From Lichina pygmaea (Eukaryota; Ascomycota; Lichinomycetes; Lichinales; Lichinaceae), in the NCBI GenBank assembly GCA_963422465.1, contig OY730170.1:3386379-3450378 (forward strand): a DNA stretch of 64,000 nucleotides, written 5' to 3'. Positions 34,327-43,721 of this stretch are shown piece after piece. The notes under the pieces are model-generated. The model saw only the letters and a list, made by a program, of their open reading frames with translations. It was not told where the DNA came from and made no database searches. A program made the position numbers and the translations under genes. The number at the start of each line of letters is the position of its first letter. Positions within the stretch are counted from its first letter, which is position 1.

Positions 34327-34857
34327 ATGACCCGGACATCTTGTGTTAATTGTCATGGAGTCCTCGGTTCTTGTGTTGGCAAGATAGGCAAGGTATCCAA
34401 AGTTTCATGCAGCGCATGTTGTCGTGACCATGCCAAGTGTGTCGTCAGTTCAGAGTCCACATTTTGCGGTCAGTGCCTTGAGAAGAGTCGCCGTTGCGAT
34501 CTCCATCTTGCGGAGTCAGAGTGGGAGAAGATGGAGCTTAAGTGCACTCAGCTTGAGGCTCAACTGAAGGAGATCAAGGAGCAGGAGTCTGTTCTCCTTC
34601 CTCGCAAACTTCGTCTCTGTTGTCAGTTGGGTGTGTTGTCCAAGAAGGAGGGTGAGGCCATCAAGCATGAGCTTGCTGCGATCAAGGATCAGGAGGATCT
34701 CGAGCAGGAGGCTACGCGTGTGGGGTCCCCGCCGCCTTTGGAGGACTTCTTCTCTTCGGAGGCTTTGGCTTCTCTCAAGCCTTTGTCTCCATCAATCCTG
34801 GCTTCTGCGGGTTTTGTCGGTGGAAACTCCGCAGTTTCTTGTTCATCGCAGGGCTGA
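34327..34857 (+). CDS. A2 opposite-strand Zn(II)2Cys6 coiled-coil protein, intact
   Basis: A 176-residue open frame on the strand opposite to gag-pol, reading inward from the 3' LTR. The six cysteines are at CSACCRDHAKC and CGQCLEKSRRC (C-x2-C-x6-C-x8-C-x2-C-x6-C), as in GAL4-type binuclear zinc clusters. A charged heptad-like segment follows (ESEWEKMELKCTQLEAQLKE...LLPRKLRLCCQLG), then an acidic Ser/Pro-rich tail (LEDFFSSEALASLKPLSPS). By eye it is about 60 percent identical to the A4 protein in the first 100 residues, yet every Cys is kept. It follows a pyrimidine-rich leader, common before fungal start sites. A DNA-binding regulator is inferred from the motif only. Confidence 0.75.
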   Translation: MTRTSCVNCHGVLGSCVGKIGKVSKVSCSACCRDHAKCVVSSESTFCGQCLEKSRRCDLHLAESEWEKMELKCTQLEAQLKEIKEQESVLLPRKLRLCCQLGVLSKKEGEAIKHELAAIKDQEDLEQEATRVGSPPPLEDFFSSEALASLKPLSPSILASAGFVGGNSAVSCSSQG

Positions 34858-37800
34858 AGTTCTCGGTGGGTTCCCACGAGTTCTCCTCATTGTCATACCC
34901 TAACCACTTGACCAGGTATTCGATTTTCCGTCCGCTTCTCCAGCTGTCTAGAATTCTTTCGACATCGTACTCTTCTTCATCATCCTCGAAGTGCTATTCT
35001 GTTTTGATTGCTGTGTCGCTGGGTGCTGGCTCGAGCAGCGAGACGTGGAATACTCAGTGTATCCGTGCTTTTTTTGGCAGTCTCAGTCGGTAGTTGACTT
35101 CTCCAGTGCGCTTCTCAATCTCAAACAGTCCGATTTGTACATGATCCAGCTTTTTGCTCGGTCACTTCAAGCGCAGGTTTTTTGTTGACAAATAGACCTT
35201 ATCCCCCCTCTCCAGGGTTGGTCCCTTCAACCTTTTGCTGTTTAGGCAGTGGCTTGTTGTCTTTTGTGCAGATTCAATTGCAGTCTTCATTTCCTCATGC
35301 ATAGCAGTGAGTTTTTCGATGTTCGTTGAAGTGCCACTTCCAGCCACCATCGCTTCCCAGCGGGGGTTTCTGCTGTAGTTCGCAAAGAACAGCGTCATGC
35401 CTGTCACGCTGTGTTGCTGATTGTTGTACGCAAACTGAGCCATTGGTAGCAGTTCTACCCAATTGTCCTGTCAGTGGTTGACGTAGTGGCGTAGGTACTG
35501 TTCCATCATCTGGTTTGTTCTCTCAGTTTGTCTGTCTGTTTGTGGATGGTAGGCAGTAGACATCCTTGTGTCTATCCCTAGCTGTCTTGTCCACATGTTC
35601 CAGAATTTCGAGGTGAAGAGTTTGTCTTGATCTGAGATAATCTTCGTGGGTAGCCCTCGCTGGCTAACCAATTCTTTGAGCAGGACATTGGCGAGTTCGC
35701 TCGCTGTTCCTGTCTCTCGCCACAGGATCAGGTGAGCGTATTTGGTGAGTTTGTCAACAACCACCAAGATACTGTCATATTTCACCTTTGTTACCGGGTC
35801 CTCTGACCTTGGCAGCTTCACCACAAAATCCATTGTGATAGTATCCCAAGCCACTTCTGGGAGGTCCATTTGTTGACTCTCTCCATAGGGTTTGTGGCGT
35901 GACAGTTTGTTTTTCGCACACTCTTTGCAGTTGCAAATAAATTCTGTCACTTTCCGCTTCATTCCGTTGAAGTGGTAACATCTCCAGATCTTTTCCAGGG
36001 TCTTGTCTCACCCAGGATGTCTGTGTAGAGGTCTATCATGATGTTGTTGAATCACGTCCTCTTGTGCGCTCTCTGGCACTTCTTCCTTGTTTGTGGCCGC
36101 AACGTTGTGGCCTAGGGTCAGGAGTGCACCCATTTCTTCAGTTTTCACTAACTGAGGTTGAGCATAGACCAGAGTTTGTCCTTTTGTCACAAGGATTGGG
36201 CGCTCTTCTGTCGTGTTGTCTGTCGTCATATCAGGCCGCCTGCTAAGCGTGTCCGCTCGTGCGTTTTCTGATCCTTTTCGATAGAAGATCTGGAAGTCGT
36301 ATGAAGCTAAAAGCTCCGCCCATCAGACTTGTTGTCTGTTTAGCTTCTTTGTTGTCATGAAGTAAGCCAAATTCTTGTGGTCTGAGTACATGTCCACTGT
36401 GTACTTTGCTCCTTCCAGGTAAGGTCTCCACTTCTGGAATGCGTCGACAATCGCTAACAACTCCTTGTCGTAAACATCGTACCTGAGTTCTGGGCCAGAG
36501 AACTTTCTCAATCAGTATGCGACAGGGTGTAGGTGGTTTTCGGTGTCTGGTTGACACAAGCAAGATCCAAGTGCTTGGTCTGAGGCATCTGTCTCCATGA
36601 TGATCTGCTGTCCGGGATCAAATGATGCCAGTATGGGTGCGGAGGTGAACTTCTCTTTCAGCTCCTGGAACGCTCTCTCTTGGCTGTTCCCCCATGTGAA
36701 GGTTTCTTCCTTCTTTGTTAGTTCAGTCAAGGGTGCTGCTGTCCTTGAGTACTTCTTGATGAATTGTTGGTAGAAGTTTGCAAATCCCAGGAAGGATTGG
36801 ACTTCTTTGAGGTTTTTGGGTGTTGGCCAGTCTTGTACTGCTGTGGTTTTTGTATCGTCCATACAGATTCCTTCTGTTGTCAGGATCGATCCCAAATATT
36901 CCACTTCTTTCACGTGGAAGACGCTCTTATCAAAGTGTAACCTTATTCCTGCTTCTTGGAGTGCATGTAGGATCTTCTTGACATGCTGTCTGTGCTCCTC
37001 CAGGGTTCCATTGGTGTAAACCAAGACATTGTCGATATAAGCGGTAACAAATATATCCAGGTATTGTCGGAGGATGGCGTTAATAAGCGATTGGAACATT
37101 GCCGGTGTATTCGTAAGGCTGAATGGCATAACAGTATACTCGTAATACCCGTACCTTGTACGAAAGACTGTCTTCCATTCTTCGCCATCTTTCATCCTAA
37201 CCAGGTTGAAAGTGCCTCGGATGTCGAACTTGGTAAACCACTTGGCTCCTTGGATTCAGTCCTGGATTTCCAATATTAACAGTAGTGGGTAGCGATTCTT
37301 AATCGTGATCGCATTAAGCTGCCGGTAGTCGACACACAGTCGTAATTTGCTGTCCTTCTTTGGCACAAACAATATCGGGTATCCAGCCGGTGATGTTGAA
37401 GGTCTTATGAACTCTTTCGCTAGGTTCTTGTCCAGGTAATCTCTTAAGGCCTCAAGCTCCTTTGCTGATAGAGCGTAAATAGGGCCATGTGTGGGTTTCT
37501 TTCTGTCTTCCAGCGGAATTTCGTGATCCCACTCTTGGTGTTCTGGTAGCGTCACGACCACTTCCTCACCAAACATCTCCTGGTAGTCTTTATACTCACT
37601 TGGCAGCTGCGGTGCGTGAGTCTCGCCCACAGTGTCATGCATGGTGCAAAGTTGATGGTTTCGGGGCTTCATCCAAGCCACATAGGCTCGCCCTCACCGG
37701 TGGTGCTTCTTCCACCCTGCATATGAGATCTCTTTGATTCTCACTTTCTCTGGCTCTGCTCGAGTTGCCAGACTCCTCTTCGGAAAGACTAGGTGCCTTC

Positions 37801-38233
37801 TTTTCCAGTCGATCCTTGGGTTTTGACTTTCCAACCACGGAAGACCCAATATAACTTCATGTAGTATCTGGACTAAGTTGAATTCTTCTGATCTGATTGT
37901 CGTACTGTCAACACACAGTCGTAGGTTCTTAGTCTCCTTCGTCACTCGTCCTTGGTTGTTGGAGAGTGGTGTCCTGTCCACTACTGTTAGTTGGTATGGA
38001 TTCCTCTTTTCCTGAGTCGGGATCTTGTGCTTCCTGGCGAAACTTTCTGACATGAAGTTGCCAGTAGCTCCAGAGTCGATTATGGTGTTTGTCAGATGCC
38101 TGTTGACTCTCATCCTGATGCGAAAATGCAGACTGCAGGCTGTCACGTCAAGGCTCTGCTCAACCCCTTCTCTCCGGAGTGTTGTCTTGCCCGCTCTTCC
38201 GACTCCGGATTTGAAGAGCACTGCTAGTTTTTT
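34775..38233 (-). pseudogene. A2 pol: protease-RT-RNase H-integrase-chromodomain, broken
   Basis: It is reached by -1 shift at 38,227-38,233. Protease [12 protein letters not shown] (about 38,080), [20 protein letters not shown] (about 37,340), RT site YIDN in place of YIDD (about 37,030), RNase H ETDASDQALGSCLC (about 36,585), integrase zinc region with NCKECAKNK (about 35,935), core ISDQDKLF and YHPQTDRQTERTNQ (about 35,620-35,520), chromodomain (about 34,900-35,000). TGA codons lie at about 37,256, 36,512, 36,008, 35,471 and 35,162. Its 3' end overlaps the opposite-strand ORF by about 80 nt. Confidence 0.85.
38173..38233 (-). promoter_or_regulatory. A2 -1 frameshift heptamer and pseudoknot
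   Basis: A AAA AAC (reverse of 38,227-38,233), stop TAG, 6-nt spacer, stem 1 GCTCTTC/GAAGAGC (38,213-38,220 with 38,192-38,199), loop TCCGGAGT (38,202-38,209) pairing with ACTCCGGA (38,173-38,180). Identical in design to A4. Confidence 0.82.
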
Positions 38234-39768
38234 GAACAACCAAGACCCTGAGCCTGGTGTTCTGCTGTGTGTCTTTCGCATTTTTCAGTGAAGCATAGCT
38301 CCCATGTGTCTTCTCCGCAGTCATCGTGTTCTTTCCCTTGCTGGCTTAGCTGGTGCTTGATGCTCCAGGCTTTCTTGTGGTATTCTGGGCCAGGGAAGTA
38401 TTGCCTTCTCCTTTTCTCTAGGAGATGTTCCTTGCAGTGGTGGTCCTCGCATCCTTTCCAATAAGGACGTCCGCAGGCTGGTGTCGTAGCCTGGTGATGG
38501 TCCACTTGCACTGCGATGTCTTGGGGCTGTGAGATGCTGATGGTGTCGTCCACCCATCATGTCACTCTCGCTTCGCTGTCCTCCGACAAGGTCGCATCCT
38601 GTTGTCGGAGTAGTGGTGTCTTGGGAACTGGTGGCATGCCGGTTATGTCAATCTTGTAGTCTGTTGTGTCAAATTCAGAGATCAGGTCATCCTCCCAATG
38701 AACCTTATTGATCTGGTCTTGGGTTGCGTGCAGGTCCTCCAGTGACCTCTGCAGATCATTCCCCAGTCTTTTGATGTACTGTCTGAGATTGTCCTCCTGT
38801 CTGAGGAGTGTTGCTTCTGACCGGTTCATGGGTAGCATGCCTCTGGGAGCCCTTGGTGGCTCCTGAATGCCCTTGCCTTTCCAGGCACCAGTGGTATTCA
38901 ACTGCTTACCCTTGCCTTCTTTCTTCTTCTTGCTTTGGCAGTTGGCTGCAAGGTGTCCTACCTTCTGGCAATTGTAACACTTCTGTGTTTCTTTCTTCTT
39001 TGTTGCCTGTGGTGTTGTTGCATCAATCTCCATGGGTGTCAAACTGTACTTGTCTTGTGCTGGTGTTGTCTTCTTGCCCTATGGCTTTGCATGCTTGCCT
39101 CACTTCTTGAGTTCTTGTTCGAACTGTCAGTCGTTGATGCGTACTGCTGTGTCAATCATATCCTTGAGGTCGGTGGGTCAGTCTCCTCGTGCGATGTCAT
39201 CCTTGACTTGTTCCTTGAGAGCTTGGTAGAATAGTGCTGTCAAGGCACTGTCTCCCCATTGCGTCCTCACTGACAACTGTTGGAACTTCGCTGCAAAGTC
39301 TGATGCTGACCCTGTCTGCCGTAGTGCTTGGAGCTTTCGTTCCGCATCTTGTTCTTCATCAATGACCCCGAAGGTCTTCTTCATCTGGGTCTTGAAGGTA
39401 GAGAATCTCCCAATGATCTGCCGTGTTGTGGTCTCTATGCTAGAGGGATCTTCCTTGTTGTCGAGGAAGTCTTGTAGGTAGACATTAAACCAGGCAAATG
39501 TTGGTCCGTCCAGGTAGGAAGCTGCGAACAGCACCTTCTCCTGTTCTGTAGGGAATTGTGCGGTGTTGAATCCGTAGTAAAGCTCAAGCTGAGAGAAGAA
39601 TAATTCCAATCCCCCTCGTGATCCATCGTACCTCTTCGGTGTACCTACCTTCAACAGCTTTGGAGGTAAGGTGAGGGTGGTAGGGACAGGTGGTTCCTGG
39701 GCTTGCGCCTGAGGCATAGCCCAAGCTTGGCCTGCCTGCGAAGGGGTAGAGCTGCGTGGATCTGCCAT
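38224..39768 (-). pseudogene. A2 gag, broken
   Basis: It starts ATG 39,766-39,768 (MADPRSSTPSQAGQ). Capsid-like GGLELFFSQLELYYGFNTAQ and TFAWFNVYLQDFLDNKED, zinc knuckle CYNCQKVGHLAANC (about 38,930-38,972), then two C-W-C-C-H modules: YWKGCEDHHCKEH (about 38,440) and [13 protein letters not shown] (about 38,300). Stops near 39,178 and 38,557 and several between interrupt it. Gag ends at TAG 38,224-38,226 after the slippery heptamer. Confidence 0.85.
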
Positions 39769-39806
39769 CGTATTAAGCCGGTGTCCTATGTGTTAGAGGC
39801 TGAAAC

Positions 39807-40189
39807 TGTTAAAGGCCAGTCCACGTTCACACAGAATGTGGGTGGTCCTGTCTTCGACCGAGGAGGGCAGGGACTCAATAGATGAATAGCAAGAGGGGTA
39901 ACTCTCTTGCTATTGTTGCTTGTAATGTGCGTTCAGCCTGGAGAGCTATTCTCTCCGGCTATCTGGGTTCTTATATACAGGAGCCTGAGGGGGGGGGGTC
40001 CTCCCGAGGGGTATCAGCTTTCTGCGTGGACGAGCTGGACGAGCTGGTTACACGTTGTCCACCTCATCCACCGTGGACAAGCTGGACGAGCTGGTTACAC
40101 ATCGTCCACCTCGTCCACCGGGTCGGGTGAACATTGTTCCGTGTACCTCTGCTTCGGTCGGCTCAGCTGTTCTGGCCTGGGCCTTAACA
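39807..40189 (-). repeat. A2 5' LTR
   Basis: 383 bp, TGTTAAAGG...CCTTAACA, with GTGGACGAGCTGGACGAGC-type palindromic units (about 40,026-40,125). It differs from the 3' LTR by indels near the G run and mostly at CpG-derived positions. Confidence 0.9.
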
Positions 40190-40296
40190 GAGAGTTACTT
40201 ATCTGTCTATTTCTCTATCAAGTCCCTGTCTAGAATCCACCCTGCGAAGCAACAGACTGTACTGGTTTCTGTGTGAACCTGGCCCAGCCTTTAACA

Positions 40297-40312
40297 GTTT
40301 CAGCCTCTAACA
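40297..40312 (+). promoter_or_regulatory. A3 primer-binding region (self-priming type)
   Basis: Directly after the LTR comes GT then TTCAGCCTCTAACA. There is no TGG-initiated tRNA-complementary sequence. TTCAGCCT is the exact complement of AGGCTGAA located 34 nt past the TATA box in the LTR. Confidence 0.6.
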
Positions 40313-41646
40313 CATAGGACACTAACTCAATACAATAGTGGATCCACAAAGCCCTACCCTTTCTCAGGCAGCCCAAGCTCAGGCTGCTCAGGCAGCTCAG
40401 ACCCAGGCTGTCCAGGTGGCACCTATTGTTAACCTACCCCTGAAGCCCTTGAAGGTAGGTGCCCTGAAGAGGTACAATAGATCCAGGGGAGGACTGGAGT
40501 TGTTCTTCTCACAACTGGAGCTCTACTATAGGTTCAACACAGCCCAGTTTCTGACAGACCAGGAGAAGGTGCTATTTGCAGCCTCCTACCTGGAAGGACC
40601 AGCCTTCGCTTGGTTCAATGTCTACTTAAGAGATTACCTAGACAATCAGGCAGACCCCAAGAAGCAAGAAGACAATACCTGACAGGTCATGGGAAGCTTG
40701 AAAACCTTTAAGACAGCTATGAGAAAGATGTTTGGGATTCTTGACAAGGAGAGAGATATGGAATGAAAGCTCCAAGCACTGCGGCAAACTGGATCAGCAT
40801 CGGAATTTGCGGCAAAGTTCCAACAACTAGCAGTGAGGACCCAGTGGGGAGACAGTGCACTAACAGCACTATTCTACCAAGACCTCAAGGAACAAGTCAA
40901 GGATAACATTGCGCGAGGAGACTGACCAACTGAGCTCTACAAAATGATCAAGATTGCAGCTCACATCAACAACTGACAGTTCGAGAGAGAGCTTGAGAAG
41001 TGAGGCAAGCAGACAAAACTATGGGTGAAGAAAAAGCCAACACCTGCCAAAGATAACTACAGCTTGGTACCCATGGAAATCAATGTGGTGGAACCACAAA
41101 AGAAGAAGACACAGAAGTGTTACAACTGTCAGAAAGTGGGCCACCTTGCGGTGAACTGCAGGAGCAAGAAGAAGAACAAGAAGGGCAAAAGGAAGCAGTT
41201 GAACACTACAAACACCTGGAAAGGCAGGGAGACAGAGGAGCCCCAGAGGGCTCCCCAAGGCACACTGCTCCACAATCACCCTGAGGCAGCACTCCTCAGA
41301 GAGGAGAACAACCTCCAACAACACGCTGAAAAACTTGAGAACATATTTCAGGAAACCTTGGATCACCTCAACAAGGTCCAAAGAAAGGTCAACGGAATCC
41401 ACTGGGAGGAAGACCTGATCTCCGAGTTTGACACAACTGGCTATATGGAGGAACAGGTTGACGACAAGGAAGTCCAGCCACCACCAGTCTCCAACAAACC
41501 TGTCCTTCGATGACAGGACACAACCCTATCAGAAATTGATTTTGATTTTGATTTGATTCTTACACTGATTTGGCTGTTAAGCTATGCAGAACTTCTTGAA
41601 GAATTTTTGTCTCTGGTAGACTTGACTTGGGGACCTCACACATTTA

Positions 41647-42203
41647 TGTTACGACCCAGGGATGGGAGCCACTCATTTATAGGCAATCAGGCCGCGGGCC
41701 AGGCAAGAGGACACCATGGAAGTCAAGTGACCAACCAACAAGGGGTCACGTGACTGTCGAGACACACACGGGAGTCTTGACGCATGATGCATGAAGCATC
41801 GAGACAATCTCACCAGTCTTGACGCAGGGTGCATGAAGCATCAAGACAATCTCACCTGTCTTGACGCAGGGTGCATAACATGGTGGGACTGTCGAGACAA
41901 TCTCACCTGTCTCGACGTCGAGACTGTCAAGACAATCTTGATTGTCTCGACAGGCCAGCACTATATAGTCCGGTGATAGTTCCCTTATGGAACGATCATC
42001 TTCAACTCATGTTGTGATCCAGACAACTAGATCTACTTCAATACAATCCTTTGTACAAAGCCATTGATCAGGTGTCACCACCACCATGTTCCACCAAACC
42101 CCTTCGCACTCCTTGACACTCCTCTCCTGCGAGAACCAACCCGCCTTCCACCTCTTGCCCTAATCCTATACTCGGATAGGACAGTACGGTACGGACCGCA
42201 ACA
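41647..42203 (+). repeat. B2 5' LTR
   Basis: 557 bp, TGTTACGACCCAGGG...CCGCAACA. U3 carries two 42-bp units with GTCGAGAC/GTCTCGAC-type arms (about 41,756-41,945). TATATAG at 41,962-41,968; TCTTCAA at 41,999-42,005 complements TTGAAGA at 42,206-42,212. Confidence 0.92.
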
Positions 42204-42214
42204 CTTTGAAGACC
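42204..42214 (+). promoter_or_regulatory. B2 primer-binding region (self-priming type)
   Basis: The LTR end is followed by CT and then TTGAAGA, only 10 nt before the gag ATG. No tRNA 3'-end complement is present. Confidence 0.55.
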
Positions 42215-42221
42215 CTCAAGG

Positions 42222-43721
42222 ATGAGTACCTCAGGAGCAACCAACCCCAACTTCCCAGATGGAAAGATTAGCGTCGCCAAGCCAGACCTGTTCTACGGCG
42301 AAAGGAACAAGGTCGACGATTGGCTCATGCAACTCCAAGTCTACTTTCAATTCCAACCAGAGACGAAGCTGCCTAAAGAAAAGTGGCCACTCTTTGCAAC
42401 CACTTACATGAGAGGCAATGCTTATTGATGGATCAAACCCTACGTCAACAAACATCTCTCAGGAAACAGAGACCATGACAGCACATCGGAATGGATGACG
42501 AAATAGACGCAATTCAAGGACAAGATCAAAAGGATCCTTGGACCATCTAACAAAGACAAAGTGGCTATACGAATGATCCAGCACATCAAACAACAACGCT
42601 CAGCCGCAGAGTACACCACGCAGTTCAAACAATACTCAGTACTGACTGACTGGGATGACAACGCCCTGATGGTCATGTACCGACGTGGACTCAAGGAAAA
42701 CATGAAGGATGAAATCACCTTCGACGGACGAGCAGTCGACACACTGGACAAACTCATCACACAAGCAATCGACATTGATGACAAACTATTCAAGCGAGTG
42801 ATGGAGAAACGCCACGACAGAGGATACAGCCACCCCGCATGGCATGTGAGCAACCACTACAAGCCGCCTAACAAGGCACCGCCACATGATCCATATGGCT
42901 ATGCACCCATGGAACTGGATGCAGTCCACCACAAGGGAAGGTTCACAAAGGGAAGGAACAACAAAAAGGGGAAAGCACTGAAGTGCTATGCTTGTGGCAA
43001 GCTAGGCTACATGGCGAAAGACTGTCGTTCAAAGAACAAGGTGCACCGACAGCAACTTAATACGCTCGACGGAGACTGGAATGTCATCGAGCCAGAGGAC
43101 CCACCAGGAGAGGCTCAGCTATCCCTCGAACAATAGGACAACTACAATCAGATATTGGAAGCAGCCCACCAACTGGCAACATCAGGAGGCAAGGACCTAC
43201 CAGAACTAACAGGTCAGGACAAGGGACAGGAGCCCTTAACTACCTCTGATGGGGACCGAGACGAACCCGCGTCTATCAAAGAAGAAATACCACAAGGAAG
43301 CTATGCTTACAGCATGGACCCACGAAATCTACGGCACAGTGAACTACAGTGGAGGTTTTGCACAAGGCACTACTGCACCTACCACAAACAACTACGAAGG
43401 TACGGAGGACATTCACCCTACCACACCACCTGCCACAAGCATTGGGTCAATTGCAAGAAGGATGCGTGTGAGATCCATCTTTGGGACAAACGCCAACACA
43501 CCGCATTCCCCGGGCACACACATGATTGGCACAAACGCCTCATGTTCCTACAGCAAGGCAACAACTACAACTGCTACGTCGACAATTGGCAGTACTGCCT
43601 CAAGCCTGGATGTGACAAGCATCAGCAAGATAAATTCATGAACGGATTTCTCAGAACTGATGGGAATGGCTGGACCCATTGCCCAGTCAGTGGTAAGACA
43701 CTTCGATCAGGAAAAGACTGA
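42222..43721 (+). pseudogene. B2 gag, three stops
   Basis: About 500 codons. It starts MSTSGATNPNFPDGKI. Capsid-like region KPDLFYGERNKVDDWLMQLQVYF, TTQFKQYSVLTDWDD; zinc knuckle CYACGKLGYMAKDC (about 42,987-43,028). The C-terminal domain is unusually rich in Cys and His and contains HWVNCKKDACEIH (about 43,440-43,478) and NWQYCLKPGCDKH (about 43,583-43,621). Stops: TGA at about 42,426, TAG at about 42,505, TAG at about 43,135, all also present in B1. Gag ends TGA 43,719-43,721; pol follows in the -1 frame without a canonical slippery heptamer. Confidence 0.88.

Larger units (their letters stand above)
33883..40189 (-). mobile_element. Gypsy element A2 (chromovirus), complete
   Basis: Minus-strand element of 6,307 bp inserted in the A3 LTR with duplication GAGAG (33,878-33,882 and 40,190-40,194). 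LTRs are 33,883-34,274 and 39,807-40,189. It is closely related to A4, but with a distinct LTR array and a distinct opposite-strand ORF. Moderately decayed by CpG change. Confidence 0.92.
33525..40296 (+). repeat. A3 5' LTR, split by A2
   Basis: It begins TGTTAAGG and ends CCTTTAACA; 33,525-33,882 and 40,190-40,296 with GAGAG repeated at the split. The TATA box is TATAAA at 33,792-33,797. Downstream, AGGCTGAA at 33,832-33,839 is complementary to TTCAGCCT at 40,299-40,306, 2 nt beyond the LTR. Confidence 0.88.

Noticed and set aside
40297-40330. tRNA-primed PBS for the Gypsy elements
   Set aside because: No TGG start or recognisable tRNA 3' complement after the LTR in either family; self-complementarity to the LTR fits better.
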